Assembly: GCF_040931995.1 (NCBI RefSeq)
Contig: NZ_CP162412.1
Coordinates: 806,001 to 870,000, forward strand
Reading direction: 5' to 3'
Length of the DNA: 64,000 nt
Source of the DNA: Pelagovum sp. HNIBRBA483
GTDB taxonomy: Bacteria > Pseudomonadota > Alphaproteobacteria > Rhodobacterales > Rhodobacteraceae
In this document: in pieces, positions 17,156-27,485 of the stretch
How positions within the stretch are numbered: position 1 is the first letter of the stretch
Layout of the letters: each line of letters starts with the position of its first letter
Translations under genes and position numbers: made by a program
The notes under the pieces: model-generated
Databases searched by the model: none
Told to the model about the DNA's origin: nothing
Seen by the model: only the letters and a program-made list of their open reading frames with translations

Positions 17156-18811
17156 TTAGCGGGTGAACTTCTTGTATTTGATCCGCTTCGGTTCCATCGC
17201 ATCGGGGCCGAGGCGGCGCTTTTTGTCTTCTTCGTAATCTTCGAAGTTGCCTTGGAACCACTCCACATGTGCCTCGCCTTCGAAGGCGAGGATGTGGGTG
17301 CAGATACGGTCGAGGAAGAAGCGGTCGTGCGAGATCACCACGGCGCAGCCAGCGAAATCGACAAGCGCATCCTCAAGCGCGCGGAGGGTTTCCACGTCGA
17401 GGTCGTTGGTCGGTTCGTCGAGCAGCAGCACGTTGCCGCCTGACTTCAGCAGTTTGGCCATATGCACGCGGTTGCGTTCACCGCCCGACAGCAGGCCGAC
17501 CTTCTTTTGCTGGTCACCGCCTTTGAAGTTGAATGAGCCGCAATAGGCGCGGGAGTTCACCTCGGCATCGCCCAGTTTGATCAGCTCGGCGCCGCCGGAA
17601 ATCTCTTCCCACACCGTCTTATTCGGGTCGAGCGAGTCGCGGCTCTGGTCCACATAGGAAAGCTGCACGGTGTCGCCCAGCTCGACGGAGCCTTCATCGG
17701 GGTTTTCTTGCCCGGTGAGCATCTTGAAGAGCGTCGATTTACCCGCGCCGTTGGGGCCGATGACGCCGACGATGCCGCCGGGCGGCAGCGAGAAGCTGAG
17801 ATCTTCGATCAGGAGCTTGTCGCCCATTGCCTTCTTGAGGCCTTCGACCTCGATCACTTTCCCACCAAGGCGCTGGCCGTTGGGGATGACGATCTGGGCG
17901 CGGCCGACCTTTTCGCGCTCGGATTGCTCGGCAAGCTCGTTATAGGCGTTGATGCGGGCCTTTTGCTTGGCCTGACGGGCCTTGGCACCAGCGCGCATCC
18001 ACTCAAGCTCTCGCTCGAGCGTCTTTTGCTTGGCCTTGTCCTCGCGGGCCTCGTGCTCAAGCCGCTTGGCTTTTTGCTCCAGCCAGCTGGAATAGTTGCC
18101 CTCGTAGGGGATGCCACGGCCACGGTCGAGTTCGAGAATCCAGCCGGTGATATCGTCGAGGAAGTAACGGTCGTGGGTGACGATGAGGATCGTGCCTTTG
18201 TAGTCGATCAGGTGCTGCTGGAGCCATGCGATAGTTTCGGCATCGAGGTGGTTGGTCGGTTCGTCGAGGAGCAGCATGTCGGGCGCTTCGAGCAGCAGCT
18301 TGCAAAGGGCGACGCGGCGGCGTTCACCGCCCGAGAGGGTGGCGACATCGGCATCATCGGCGGGGCAGCGCAGGGCTTCCATCGCGATGTCGATCTGGCT
18401 GTCGAGATCCCAGAGGTTTTCGGCGTCGATCTGGTCCTGCAACTGGGCCATTTCATCGGCGGTTTCGTCGCTGTAGTTCATCGCCAGCTCGTTATAGCGG
18501 TCGAGCTTGGCTTTTTTCTCGGCAACGCCGAGCATGACGTTATCGCGGACGTTGAGGCTCTCTTCGAGATGCGGCTCCTGCGGCAGGTAGCCGACCTTGG
18601 CGCCCTCGGCCGCCCAAGCCTCACCAGAGAAGTCTTTGTCGAGACCGGCCATGATCTTCAGCAGCGAGGATTTACCCGCGCCGTTGACGCCGACGACGCC
18701 GATCTTCACGCCGGGCAGGAAGTTGAGGCGGATGTTTTCGAACACCTTCTTGCCGCCGGGGTAGGTCTTGGACACGCCGTCCATGAAATAAACGAACTGA
18801 TATTTGGACAT
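17156..18811 (-). CDS. ettA: energy-dependent translational throttle protein EttA (ABC-F ATPase)
   Basis: A 551-residue soluble protein with two ABC ATPase domains and no membrane segment. Domain 1 has Walker A GVNGAGKSS and signature LSGGERRRVALC; domain 2 has GPNGAGKST and LSGGERNRVHMAK. The charged P-site tRNA interaction linker (EHEAREDKAKQKTLEREL region) lies between them. Both domains have DEPTNxLD Walker B motifs. EttA binds the ribosomal E site and gates the first elongation step according to ATP/ADP. Length matches E. coli EttA (555). It is monocistronic and divergent from nadD. Confidence 0.96.
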   Translation of the reverse strand: MSKYQFVYFMDGVSKTYPGGKKVFENIRLNFLPGVKIGVVGVNGAGKSSLLKIMAGLDKDFSGEAWAAEGAKVGYLPQEPHLEESLNVRDNVMLGVAEKKAKLDRYNELAMNYSDETADEMAQLQDQIDAENLWDLDSQIDIAMEALRCPADDADVATLSGGERRRVALCKLLLEAPDMLLLDEPTNHLDAETIAWLQQHLIDYKGTILIVTHDRYFLDDITGWILELDRGRGIPYEGNYSSWLEQKAKRLEHEAREDKAKQKTLERELEWMRAGAKARQAKQKARINAYNELAEQSEREKVGRAQIVIPNGQRLGGKVIEVEGLKKAMGDKLLIEDLSFSLPPGGIVGVIGPNGAGKSTLFKMLTGQENPDEGSVELGDTVQLSYVDQSRDSLDPNKTVWEEISGGAELIKLGDAEVNSRAYCGSFNFKGGDQQKKVGLLSGGERNRVHMAKLLKSGGNVLLLDEPTNDLDVETLRALEDALVDFAGCAVVISHDRFFLDRICTHILAFEGEAHVEWFQGNFEDYEEDKKRRLGPDAMEPKRIKYKKFTR

Positions 18812-18959
18812 CGGGGCTTTCTTCCTCCGCTAATCGCGATTTGGCCCTAGATAGCGATGCTGACGGGCGGGGGAAAGGGGCGGTGTGGCAAAACGGGCTT
18901 TACATTCCGGCAGGTGGACGCAATTTCTGGCGGGCATGACGGGAGAGGCAACAGCAACG

Positions 18960-19586
18960 ATGCGGGCAGGATGGCCAGTGGCGCGTGCGGGGCAGGTCGT
19001 GGGCCTGCTGGGCGGATCGTTTGATCCGGCGCATGGCGGGCATGTGCATCTGTCGAAAGTGGCGCTGCGGCGGTTCGGTCTGGACCAACTGTGGTGGCTG
19101 GTGAGCCCCGCCAACCCGCTGAAAGATGCAGGGCCAGCGCCGCTGGACGCGCGGCTGGCGCAGGCGCGGGCCGAAATGGCGCATCCGATGGTCACTGTGA
19201 CCGATCTGGAGACGAAATTGGGCACCCGCTACACCGCCGAAACGATCGCGGCCCTTCAGGAACGGTATCGGGGTGTGCGGTTTGTCTGGCTAATGGGCGC
19301 GGATAATCTGGCGCAGTTTCATCGCTGGAAAGCCGCAGACGAGATCATGGCGCGGGTGCCCGTGGGCGTGATGGCGCGGCCGGAGACGCGGATGGCGGCG
19401 CGGCAGTCGCGGACGGCGCGGATTTACCGCGCAGCGCGGTTGCCGGATGCGGCGGCGGGGCTGTTGGCCGCGGGGCCAGCGCCGCGCTGGTGTTTTGTGA
19501 ATATGCCGATGCGGCCTGACAGCTCGACCGCGTTGCGGCAGGCGGGCGCATGGGCGGCAAAAGAAGACCGGAGCAACGCAGAATGA
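18960..19586 (+). CDS. nadD: nicotinate-nucleotide adenylyltransferase
   Basis: A 208-residue enzyme forming deamido-NAD from nicotinate mononucleotide and ATP. The nucleotidyltransferase motif [18 protein letters not shown] holds the (T/H)xGH element, and the C-terminal SSTALRQ is the ISSTxIR-type motif. ATG at 18960 has GGGAGAGG 11 nt upstream; in-frame ATGs at 18936 and 18885 are possible. The stop overlaps the dacB start by 4 nt. The enzyme that uses its product, nadE, lies at 5143. Confidence 0.93.
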   Translation: MRAGWPVARAGQVVGLLGGSFDPAHGGHVHLSKVALRRFGLDQLWWLVSPANPLKDAGPAPLDARLAQARAEMAHPMVTVTDLETKLGTRYTAETIAALQERYRGVRFVWLMGADNLAQFHRWKAADEIMARVPVGVMARPETRMAARQSRTARIYRAARLPDAAAGLLAAGPAPRWCFVNMPMRPDSSTALRQAGAWAAKEDRSNAE

Positions 19587-21076
19587 GCAGAGGCCTGACG
19601 CGCAGAGCAGCATTGGCCGGAATGGCGGGGTGGATCGGCAGCGCGGCTTTGGCGGATGCCCCGGTTAGCACGCGCCTTCCGCGACAACGCCCTGCGCGGC
19701 TGGAGAGCTATCTTGAAAGCCCCGAGGCGGGCTGGGTCCGCGAAGCGCGTTTGGGTGGGCCGGTGAGCTTTGCCCTTGCAGAAGCGAGGCCGGAGGGGGC
19801 GCTCTTGAGCCAAGGGAACGTCGCGACAGGGCTGCCGCCAGCGAGCGTCGCCAAGACCGCGACGGCGCTTTATGCGCTCGATACATTGGGGCCGCAGCAC
19901 CGTTTCCTGACGCAGATTTTGGCGTCAGGCCCGATTGAAGATGGGGTCTTGCAAGGCAACCTGATCATTGCCGGTGGTGGTGATCCGACCTTGCAGACCG
20001 ACGAGCTGGGCCGGTTGATGGAGCGGTTGGTCACGCAAGGCCTGCGCGAGGTACGCGGCGGGGTGCAGGCATGGGGCGGGGCGCTGCCCTACAGCTTCCA
20101 GATCGACGGGGACCAGATGGCACATTTCGGCTACAACCCCTCTATCTCGGGGTTGAGCCTGAATTATAACCGCGTGTTCTTTGAATGGATGCCCAATGCG
20201 GGCAAGATCGACCTGACGCTGGATGCGCGTGGGCGCTATTACCGGCCGGGGGTGACCGTCGCGCAGATTGCAGCCGAGGATCGTGGCGCGCCGGTGTTCG
20301 ATTTTGACGAGGCCGCCGGGCGGGATGTGTGGAGCGTGGCGCAGAGCGCGCTCAGGGACCATGGCGGCCGCTGGTTGCCGGTGCGTTTTCCGCCGCTTTA
20401 CGTCGCGGATGTGGCGCATGTGTTGCTGAGCGGGATGGACGTCAAGATCGGCAGGCCGCCCAGTGCACTTGACGCCTTGCCGCCCGCGCATGGTGTTGCC
20501 TTGTTGACGCTGCACGAAAGCGCGGGGCTGGCCGATATCGTGCGCGATACATTGGAAAGTTCGAATAACCTGATGGCCGAAATGATCGGGCTGTCGGCCT
20601 CGAAAGCGCGGGCGGATGGGATCCCCAGCTTGGAGGCATCGGGCCGCGAGATGGGGCGTTGGATGCTGGACACCACCGGCAGCGCGGCGCGGTTTGTGGA
20701 TCATTCGGGGCTGGGCGACCGCTCGCGGGTGTCGGCGCGGGCTTTGGTGCGGATGCTGGCCAGCGAGAAGGCGCATGACCTCCTCAAGCCTTTGATGCCG
20801 GAGCGGGCATTGCGCAACAATCAGGGCGGGCCGGTGCAGCATCCGGTGGCGGGGATGTTGGCGAAAACGGGCACGCTGAATTTTGTTGCGGGTTTGGGCG
20901 GCTATCTGACGGATGTGGCAGGCAAGGAGCATGTCTTTACCATTTTCACCGCCGATCTGGAAACCCGCGAAGCCAGCAAGGGCAGCGGCATGGAGCGTCC
21001 GCGCGGGGCGCGGAGCTGGAATGGCCGCTCGGTACGGATGCGCCAGAGGATGCTGGCGCATTGGGCGGGGATTTAG
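19583..21076 (+). CDS. dacB: D-alanyl-D-alanine carboxypeptidase/endopeptidase (PBP4, DacB)
   Basis: A 497-residue peptidase family S13 protein starting at ATG 19583, overlapping the nadD stop. The N-terminal [19 protein letters not shown] is a signal peptide with a twin-Arg-like start but without the full Tat consensus. Catalytic motifs are SVAK (S88-K91), SSN (in [10 protein letters not shown]) and KTG (in LAKTGTLNF). The long insertion between motifs 1 and 2 is typical of PBP4. It trims or cleaves peptidoglycan cross-links in the periplasm. Coupling to nadD is seen in other Rhodobacteraceae as far as I know. Confidence 0.94.
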   Translation: MSRGLTRRAALAGMAGWIGSAALADAPVSTRLPRQRPARLESYLESPEAGWVREARLGGPVSFALAEARPEGALLSQGNVATGLPPASVAKTATALYALDTLGPQHRFLTQILASGPIEDGVLQGNLIIAGGGDPTLQTDELGRLMERLVTQGLREVRGGVQAWGGALPYSFQIDGDQMAHFGYNPSISGLSLNYNRVFFEWMPNAGKIDLTLDARGRYYRPGVTVAQIAAEDRGAPVFDFDEAAGRDVWSVAQSALRDHGGRWLPVRFPPLYVADVAHVLLSGMDVKIGRPPSALDALPPAHGVALLTLHESAGLADIVRDTLESSNNLMAEMIGLSASKARADGIPSLEASGREMGRWMLDTTGSAARFVDHSGLGDRSRVSARALVRMLASEKAHDLLKPLMPERALRNNQGGPVQHPVAGMLAKTGTLNFVAGLGGYLTDVAGKEHVFTIFTADLETREASKGSGMERPRGARSWNGRSVRMRQRMLAHWAGI

Positions 21077-21086
21077 CGCCAGCCGC

Positions 21087-21506
21087 TTAAAGCACCATGT
21101 GACGCGCCCGCGCGCCGCGCTCGATGGCGGCGGCATGCAGGCGGTCGATGTTCAGCTCGTGGCGGATTTCTTCGAGCATGCGCGCCTCGGGGCCGTAGAT
21201 CCGGCCATCGGCGGCGGCCACGTCACAGGCGAAAGCGTAGGCCGTTTCAAACAGGCGTTCGGGCAGGACATCGCGGATCATGTCGAAAAGCTGATCGAGG
21301 CCGTCTTCTTTTTCCAGCATATCAAAGACGATATGCGAGACTTGTGGCAGGTGCTCGACCGCGTAATCGGCGAATATCGGCAGGTGATTGACGACGTTAT
21401 TGATGCGCACCAGCTCGGCTGTGCGGATGTCTTCGTCTGAGGCCGAGACGGAGATCATCAGCGCGACAAGCGCGTCTTGGGGGGTCAGTGCGGCAACGTC
21501 GTTCAT
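21087..21506 (-). CDS. TerB family tellurite-resistance-like protein
   Basis: A 139-residue, mostly helical acidic protein. The segments [21 protein letters not shown] and [19 protein letters not shown] are the two TerB-type metal-associated helical repeats; the A-x-DG-x-I-x-x-E-x-x-x-L pattern is clear. Standalone TerB proteins are common and need not confer tellurite resistance. It is divergent from lysS, and its 3' end converges on dacB. Confidence 0.85.
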   Translation of the reverse strand: MNDVAALTPQDALVALMISVSASDEDIRTAELVRINNVVNHLPIFADYAVEHLPQVSHIVFDMLEKEDGLDQLFDMIRDVLPERLFETAYAFACDVAAADGRIYGPEARMLEEIRHELNIDRLHAAAIERGARARHMVL

Positions 21507-21617
21507 GGGGGTTTTCCTTTTCGATTTGGTTCACATTTATTGACGCCGACGCCCCCCCGCAATAGGGAGACGCCGGAATGCGCCCATCGGGGGCGCGTGC
21601 AACAAACGAGAAACACT

Positions 21618-23267
21618 ATGGCAAATCTGCGCGACGCGGCGATGACAAGCAAGGCCTGGCCCTTTGAAGAAGCCCGCGCCCTGCTGAAACGCTACGAAAA
21701 GGCGCCGCCCGAGAAGGGCCATGTGTTGTTCGAGACAGGCTATGGCCCCTCGGGCCTGCCGCATATCGGGACGTTTGGCGAAGTGTTGCGCACGACGATG
21801 ATTCGCCGTGCCTTTGAGGTGATTTCGGATATTCCGACGCGGTTGATCTGTTTCTCGGACGATCTCGACGGGATGCGCAAGGTACCGGACAATGTGCCGA
21901 ACCAAGAGCTGCTGCATGCCAATGTGCAAAAGCCGCTGACCAGCGTGCCGGACCCGTTTGGCGAGTTTGAGAGCTTTGGCCATCATAACAACGCGATGCT
22001 GCGCCGGTTCCTCGATACGTTTGGCTTTGAATACGAGTTTTACTCTGCCACCGAGTTCTACGGCGACGGGCGCTTTGACGAGACTCTGATGCGGGCGTGT
22101 GAGTGCTACGACGACATCATGGCGGTGATGCTGAAATCGCTGCGCGAGGAGCGCCAGCAGACCTATTCGATCTTCCTGCCGATCCATCCGGAGACGGGCC
22201 GTGTGCTCTATGTGCCGATCAAGCATGTGGATGCGAAGGAAGGCACCATCACCTTTGATGACGAGACGGGCCGCGAATGGACGCTGCCGGTCACGGGCGG
22301 CAATGTGAAGTTCCAGTGGAAGCCCGATTTCGGCGCGCGCTGGGCGGCGCTGGATGTGGACTTCGAGATGTATGGCAAGGACCACTCGACCAATACGCCG
22401 ATCTATGACCGGATTTGCGAGATTTTGGGCGGGCGGAAGCCGAACCACTTCACCTATGAGCTGTTCCTTGATGAAGAGGGTCAGAAGATCTCGAAATCCA
22501 AGGGCAACGGGCTGACGATTGACGAGTGGCTGAGCTATGCCGCGACTGAGAGCCTGAGCTACTTCATGTATCAAAAGCCCAAGACCGCGAAGCGGATGCA
22601 CTGGGATGTGATCCCGAAGATGGTGGACGAATATCACCAACAGTTGCGGGCCTATCCCGATCAGGACGAGAAGGCGAAGCTGAACAACCCCGTCTATCAC
22701 ATTCACGGGCATGATGTGCCGGCCTCGACGCTGACTGTGCCGTTTGCGATGCTCTTGAACCTTGCCAGTGTATCGGGCGCGGAGGATCGCGCGGCGATGT
22801 GGGGCTTTATCAACCGCTATGCGCCGGATGCGAGCCCCGAGGCGAACCCTGATCTGGATGCGGCGGCGGGCTTTGCCGTGCGCTATTATCAGGACCATGT
22901 GAAGCCGACGCGCCAGTTCCGCCTGCCGACGGATCAGGAGCGCGCAGCGCTGGAGAACCTGATCGCGGCGCTGAAGGACGAGAAAGTCGCGCTCGACGCC
23001 ATCGCGCAGAAGAACGCGGATGCGGGCAAGGCCGATGAGCCGTTGCCGGAGGTTAATTACGCTGACGACGAGTTCCTGCAATCGGTGGTGTTTGCGATTG
23101 GCAAGAACCACGGGTTCGAGCCGCTGAGGGCGTGGTTCTCTTGCCTTTATGAAGTGCTGCTGGGCGCCACCCAAGGGCCGCGTTTTGGCGGATTTATCGC
23201 GCTTTATGGCGTCGAAGAAACCATCGCCCTGATCGAGGCGGCCCTGAAGGGCGAGCTGGCCACCTGA
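21618..23267 (+). CDS. lysS: lysine--tRNA ligase, class I
   Basis: A 549-residue class I LysRS. Alphaproteobacteria commonly use this archaeal-type enzyme instead of the class II LysS. The HIGH-type motif is PHIGTFGEV at about residue 50, and the KMSKS-type motif is KISKSKG. ATG at 21618 (MANLRDAA) is preferred over upstream frame extension. The ribosome binding site is only GAGAAA. It charges tRNA-Lys. A short stem (CCCAGA/TCTGGG, 23268-23284) follows the stop. Confidence 0.96.
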   Translation: MANLRDAAMTSKAWPFEEARALLKRYEKAPPEKGHVLFETGYGPSGLPHIGTFGEVLRTTMIRRAFEVISDIPTRLICFSDDLDGMRKVPDNVPNQELLHANVQKPLTSVPDPFGEFESFGHHNNAMLRRFLDTFGFEYEFYSATEFYGDGRFDETLMRACECYDDIMAVMLKSLREERQQTYSIFLPIHPETGRVLYVPIKHVDAKEGTITFDDETGREWTLPVTGGNVKFQWKPDFGARWAALDVDFEMYGKDHSTNTPIYDRICEILGGRKPNHFTYELFLDEEGQKISKSKGNGLTIDEWLSYAATESLSYFMYQKPKTAKRMHWDVIPKMVDEYHQQLRAYPDQDEKAKLNNPVYHIHGHDVPASTLTVPFAMLLNLASVSGAEDRAAMWGFINRYAPDASPEANPDLDAAAGFAVRYYQDHVKPTRQFRLPTDQERAALENLIAALKDEKVALDAIAQKNADAGKADEPLPEVNYADDEFLQSVVFAIGKNHGFEPLRAWFSCLYEVLLGATQGPRFGGFIALYGVEETIALIEAALKGELAT

Positions 23268-23335
23268 CCCAGAAGTGATCTGGGCGGGCCTGTTCTGCGT
23301 ATCAGTGACGATACCGCAGGACAGGAGAGTGACCG

Positions 23336-23740
23336 ATGATCCGAATTCTGGCGGCTGGCGCGCTTGCAGCGTGCCTTGCATTGCCGTTGCAGGCACAAGA
23401 CCGCGGCGCGATTGAAAGCACCATTCGCGCCCAGATGGAGGCCTTTCTCGCGCGAGACGTAGACGAGGCCTTTACTTATGCAAGTCCGACGATCCGGCAG
23501 CTTTTTGGCACGCCGGAAAACTTTGGCCGGATGGTTCAGCAGGGCTATCCGATGGTGTGGGATAACCGTGAATTGCGGTTCCTGGGCATCAGGCCGGAAG
23601 CGGGCGGCTATGTGCAATCGCTGATCTTGCGCGACCCGCAAGGCGTAACCCATGTGCTGGATTACCTGATGATCGAAACCGATGCTGGTTGGCAGATCAA
23701 CGGCGTGAGCATTGTGCCGGCGCCCGGTGTGGGGGTCTAG
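23336..23740 (+). CDS. DUF4864 domain-containing exported protein
   Basis: A 134-residue protein with a signal peptide (MIRILAAGALAACLALPLQA, cleavage after LQAQ). The mature part IESTIRAQMEAFLARDVDEAFTYASPTIR followed by a conserved GYPMVW and a YLMIETDAGWQINGV end matches DUF4864, a SnoaL/NTF2-like fold common in Rhodobacteraceae. Likely periplasmic. No function is known. GGAGAG precedes the ATG. Confidence 0.83.
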   Translation: MIRILAAGALAACLALPLQAQDRGAIESTIRAQMEAFLARDVDEAFTYASPTIRQLFGTPENFGRMVQQGYPMVWDNRELRFLGIRPEAGGYVQSLILRDPQGVTHVLDYLMIETDAGWQINGVSIVPAPGVGV

Positions 23741-23836
23741 CGCCCGCAGAATGCACCGTGACGGAGGGGCGAGGCGCGGTTAACGCGCGTGCCCCCATGC
23801 TGCCCCGCGAACGCAAAGCGAGTGGAGGCGGCATCG

Positions 23837-26122
23837 ATGAACAAGGCGGTAACGGACGGGCTGGCGCTGATGCCGCCCCAGTTTGAGGATGGGCTGGATG
23901 TGTGGTCGGCGGGCGATGGCACCCCCGGCTCGGATACCTATGCCGGATCAGGGCCGGGGGCTTTCGTGCCAGCGGATCAGGATTTTGGCGGGTGCCTTGA
24001 GATCCTCGCCAGCGCCAACCCGACCAAGCTGCGCTACATGGGGCGGACGCCGATCCTACCCGGCTGTTATCTGGAGGTTCGGGTGCGGGTGAAGGCTGTC
24101 GCGGGGCCACTGCCCGCGGTGCGGATCGCGGGGTGGGCCGCTGATCAGTCTGGTCATGTGACGGGCATGACCGAGGCGGCGACGGCGGTACAGTTGACGG
24201 GCTACGGGCAGGTGGTGGAGTTGCGCGCGATCATCGGCACCGGCGCGCGGCAGGGTGTGGACCTTGTCTGGCAGGGGGCTGATTACGGGCATATCGGCAT
24301 TGATATCCTTGGTGGTGGCGGCGCGGCGGTGCGGGTCGATGACCTGACGATCACCGATGTCACGGGGTATTTCCTGCGCGACATGATGGGCGTCGTTGAC
24401 GTGCGCGACTATGGCGCGGCAGGCGATGGGGTGACGGATGACAGCGCCGCATTCGAGGCTGCTGACGCGGATGCCAATGGCCGTGAAGTGCTTGTCTCGG
24501 CGGGCGAATATTATCTGGCTCAAGACGTGACATTGGACAATCAGGTGCACTTCGTCGGGACCGTGACGCAGCCTGCCGACCGGCATTTGATCCTGCGCAA
24601 GAATTTTGATTTTGTGACTTATGCGGATGCATTTGGCGATGAAGAATTGGCTTTTAAGAAAGCTTTTCAGGCACTGCTTTCATTTTCTGATTATGAGAGC
24701 CTTGACCTGAACGGGAGGAGCATCTCCCTCACCTCGCCGGTGGACATGCAGGCGGCAGTTCCGGACCGCACAAGCTTTGCCATCCGCAGGGTGATCCGTA
24801 ACGGCCAGTTGGAGCCGGTGAACGGGGCGGCGTGGGATCCGCAGGTGGTGACATCGCAGGCGAGCTATGCGCCTGCTGCGCCACTCACCCTCAGCAATGT
24901 GCTCAATGCGGCGGCGGTGCCGGTGGGCGCGTTGGTGACGGGCACAGGGGTCGGGCGCGAGGTCTATGTGCAGGCGGTTGATACGGTTGGACAGACGATC
25001 ACCCTGTCGCAACCGCTCTACGACGCGGAAGGGACACAGATTTTCACCTTCACGCGGTTTCGCTACTTGCTGGATTTCTCAGGCTTCGACTCGCTATCGA
25101 AATTCAGTTTCGAGGATGTGGAGTTCCAATGCGAGGGCGTTGCCAGCGGCATCATGCTGGCGCCGGGGGGCTTGGCGTTTAACTTGCGGGACTGCTTTCT
25201 GACCAAGCCGCGCGACCGTGGGCTGACCTCGATCGGCACCGGCTGCCAAGGGATGCTGATCGATCGCTGTCAGTTCCTCTCGGACGAGCAGGCGCTGCCG
25301 GTGTCGCAGCGCAAGACCATCGGATTCAACGTCAACGGTAACGACATCAAGATCCGCGACACGCGGGTGGTGCGGTTCAAGCATTTCTGCATTCTGCACG
25401 GGACAGGGCATCTGATCACCGGCAATCACTGGTTCCACGGGGATAACGAGGTGAACGGTGTGCGCTTGGGCGGGATCGTCCTGACTTCGGCCAATTGCAT
25501 GAGCGTGATTACCGGCAACTATATCGACAACAACTATATCGAATGGACCAACGAACACGAGGCCGACCCCGCGCTGGGCGCGCAGTATTCATTCGGCGGG
25601 CTAACGATCACCGGCAATATCTTTACCGCCAGTGATGTGGCGCCCTATTTTAACTGGATCGTGGTGAAGCCGTACGGGCCGGACCATTACATTCATGGGC
25701 TTTCGGTGGTGTCGAACGTGTTCCGCACGCTGAATGGCAATGTGGTGCGGATCGAGAAGGTGGATACCAGTTTCGCGGATCTCAACTACACGCGGATGCG
25801 TAATCTGACGTTTGCGGCGAATACGTTCAACGCGGTTGATGAACCGGCGATCAACCCTGTGACGCTGGACCATACGCAAGCGAGCAATGCGCAGACATGG
25901 GTTATTTCTGCCGCGCCGTACCTGCCGTTTGGTGGGCGGGCGCGGGTGGTGGAGGCGGTCGCGCCGCAGGGCAAGATCAGCGATGCCAGTAATGCAGCCG
26001 TCTATGCCGCGCCCTATGCCAAGGCGGCGGAGGGATTGGCGAAGGACGAGGTGCATCTGGTCTGGCCCACGGCGTGCCGAGGCAATGTGCGCGTGGTGGC
26101 GCGGGTTGATCAGCCGCTCTAG
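23837..26122 (+). CDS. right-handed beta-helix (pectate lyase/GH28-like) protein
   Basis: A 761-residue protein. ATG at 23837 has a GGAGG ribosome binding site. No signal peptide is visible. The first about 190 residues form a beta-rich module; DVRDYGAAGDGVTDDSAAF at about 195 is the Pectate_lyase_3/GH28-like entry motif found in phage tailspikes and beta-helix enzymes. Repeated GN-x-I/F and V-x-x-N-x-F rungs follow to about residue 700. It may be a surface or tailspike-like carbohydrate-binding or cleaving protein. A lower-GC patch lies at about 24590-24700. The stop shares CTAG with that of the convergent CoA-transferase gene. Confidence 0.85.
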   Translation: MNKAVTDGLALMPPQFEDGLDVWSAGDGTPGSDTYAGSGPGAFVPADQDFGGCLEILASANPTKLRYMGRTPILPGCYLEVRVRVKAVAGPLPAVRIAGWAADQSGHVTGMTEAATAVQLTGYGQVVELRAIIGTGARQGVDLVWQGADYGHIGIDILGGGGAAVRVDDLTITDVTGYFLRDMMGVVDVRDYGAAGDGVTDDSAAFEAADADANGREVLVSAGEYYLAQDVTLDNQVHFVGTVTQPADRHLILRKNFDFVTYADAFGDEELAFKKAFQALLSFSDYESLDLNGRSISLTSPVDMQAAVPDRTSFAIRRVIRNGQLEPVNGAAWDPQVVTSQASYAPAAPLTLSNVLNAAAVPVGALVTGTGVGREVYVQAVDTVGQTITLSQPLYDAEGTQIFTFTRFRYLLDFSGFDSLSKFSFEDVEFQCEGVASGIMLAPGGLAFNLRDCFLTKPRDRGLTSIGTGCQGMLIDRCQFLSDEQALPVSQRKTIGFNVNGNDIKIRDTRVVRFKHFCILHGTGHLITGNHWFHGDNEVNGVRLGGIVLTSANCMSVITGNYIDNNYIEWTNEHEADPALGAQYSFGGLTITGNIFTASDVAPYFNWIVVKPYGPDHYIHGLSVVSNVFRTLNGNVVRIEKVDTSFADLNYTRMRNLTFAANTFNAVDEPAINPVTLDHTQASNAQTWVISAAPYLPFGGRARVVEAVAPQGKISDASNAAVYAAPYAKAAEGLAKDEVHLVWPTACRGNVRVVARVDQPL

Positions 26123-27324
26123 TCCTTGGGTGGCGTGATCCCCAGTTCGGCGAGCACCTCATCGGTATGTTCGCCGAAGCTAGGCGGCGCGTGGCGATAG
26201 CTGACCGGCGTGCGCGACATCTTGATCGGGTTGCCGAGCATTGGAACGGTGCCGCCGCTGGCGGGGTGGGTCATCTCAACGACCATCTCGCGGGCGATGG
26301 CCTGATCGGAGGAAAACACCTGATCGAGCGTGTGGACGGGGCCAGCGGGGACGCCTGCTCCCTCCATCATCGTGATGATATCCGCTGCGTTGCGGCTTGC
26401 CAGAACGGGGCCGAGCACCGCGTTCAGCGCGTCGCGGTTGGCGACGCGGGCGGGGTTGGTGGCAAAGCGCTGGTCATCGGGGAGCGCGCCCAAGGTCAGC
26501 GCATCGCAGAAGCGGCGGAACTGCCCGTCATTGCCGACGGCGATGATCACATGCCCATCTGCCGCGGCATAGACTTGATAGGGCGCGATATTGGGGTGCC
26601 CGTTGCCGCGCCGCACCGGAACCTTGCCGCTGGTGAGGTAATTGGTGCCTTGGTTGATGAGCCACGCCATTTGCGTGTCCACAAGGCCGAGGTCGATATG
26701 CTGACCTTCACCTGTCGCGTCGCGGTGGCGCAGGGCCGCGAGGATGGCGACGGTCGCATACATGCCGCACATGACATCGGCGATGGCGACGCCGACCTTC
26801 ATCGGCTCGCCCTCGGCCTCGCCAGTGAGGCTCATGATGCCGCCATAGCCTTGCGCCAGAAGATCGTAGCCGGGTTTGTTGCTGTTCGGCCCTGTCTGGC
26901 CGAAGCCGGAGATCGAGCAGCAGACAAGCGCGGGGTGGGCGGTGAGCAGGCTTTCGTGATCCAGCCCGTATTTCGCGAGCGCGCCGGGCTTGAAGTTCTC
27001 GATCACCACATCGCATTGCGCGGCGATCTGGCGGATGATGGATTGCCCCTCGGGCGTGGCGAGATCAACAGAAACCGAGCGTTTGTTGCGGTTGGCGCTG
27101 TTGAAATAGGCGCTGAGATCGGTTGCGGCGCCATCGGCGCCGGTGACGTAGGGCGGCCCCCAAGCGCGGGTGTCGTCGCCTTTGGTCTTCGGGTTTTCGA
27201 TCTTGATCACATCAGCGCCAAGATCACCCAGAAGCTGCGTCGCGGTCGGCCCTGCCAGCACGCGGCTGAGATCGAGGATACGCAGGCCGGTGAGCGCGCC
27301 GGGGGCGGGGTGCCCAATTGTCAT
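26119..27324 (-). CDS. CaiB/BaiF family CoA-transferase
   Basis: A 401-residue family III CoA-transferase that moves CoA between carboxylic acids through acyl-aspartyl anhydride intermediates. The N-terminus LTGLRILDLSRVLAGPTATQ and GADVIKIENP are family signatures. The catalytic Asp is D183 in GVAIADVMCGMYA. ATG at 27324 follows GGAG. It diverges from the LysR gene, and a LysR-type dyad lies between them. In this context it may activate a carnitine-, betaine- or dicarboxylate-like acid, but the substrate is not evident. Confidence 0.92.
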   Translation of the reverse strand: MTIGHPAPGALTGLRILDLSRVLAGPTATQLLGDLGADVIKIENPKTKGDDTRAWGPPYVTGADGAATDLSAYFNSANRNKRSVSVDLATPEGQSIIRQIAAQCDVVIENFKPGALAKYGLDHESLLTAHPALVCCSISGFGQTGPNSNKPGYDLLAQGYGGIMSLTGEAEGEPMKVGVAIADVMCGMYATVAILAALRHRDATGEGQHIDLGLVDTQMAWLINQGTNYLTSGKVPVRRGNGHPNIAPYQVYAAADGHVIIAVGNDGQFRRFCDALTLGALPDDQRFATNPARVANRDALNAVLGPVLASRNAADIITMMEGAGVPAGPVHTLDQVFSSDQAIAREMVVEMTHPASGGTVPMLGNPIKMSRTPVSYRHAPPSFGEHTDEVLAELGITPPKD

Positions 27325-27457
27325 GTCAGTCTCCGACTCAAGCTGAAAAGCAGCAATTTGATCATATTCATGGGGCATGGGCGGCGGGGCGTCCAGCCAT
27401 TTGCGCTTTTTGCAGGGGTGTCAGGAGCCTTGCAAGAGTGATCTGCGGCGGCGTAAC

Positions 27458-27472
27458 TTCGAAAATATCGAA
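27458..27472. promoter_or_regulatory. LysR-type operator, site A
   Basis: TTCGAAAATATCGAA has 5-bp arms TTCGA/TCGAA around AAATA and contains a T-N11-A core. It lies 13 bp before the LysR start, consistent with autorepression, and 133 bp upstream of the CoA-transferase start. The same dyad recurs at 30097-30111. Confidence 0.7.
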
Positions 27473-27485
27473 ACTATGAGGCGCT

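Noticed and set aside
21087-21506. TerB-like gene as evidence for tellurite resistance or phage defence
   Set aside because: It stands alone, without terC, terD, terZ or defence genes, so no such role can be claimed.
21537-23396. 619-codon minus-strand frame opposite lysS
   Set aside because: Antisense shadow; lysS on the plus strand has complete class I motifs.
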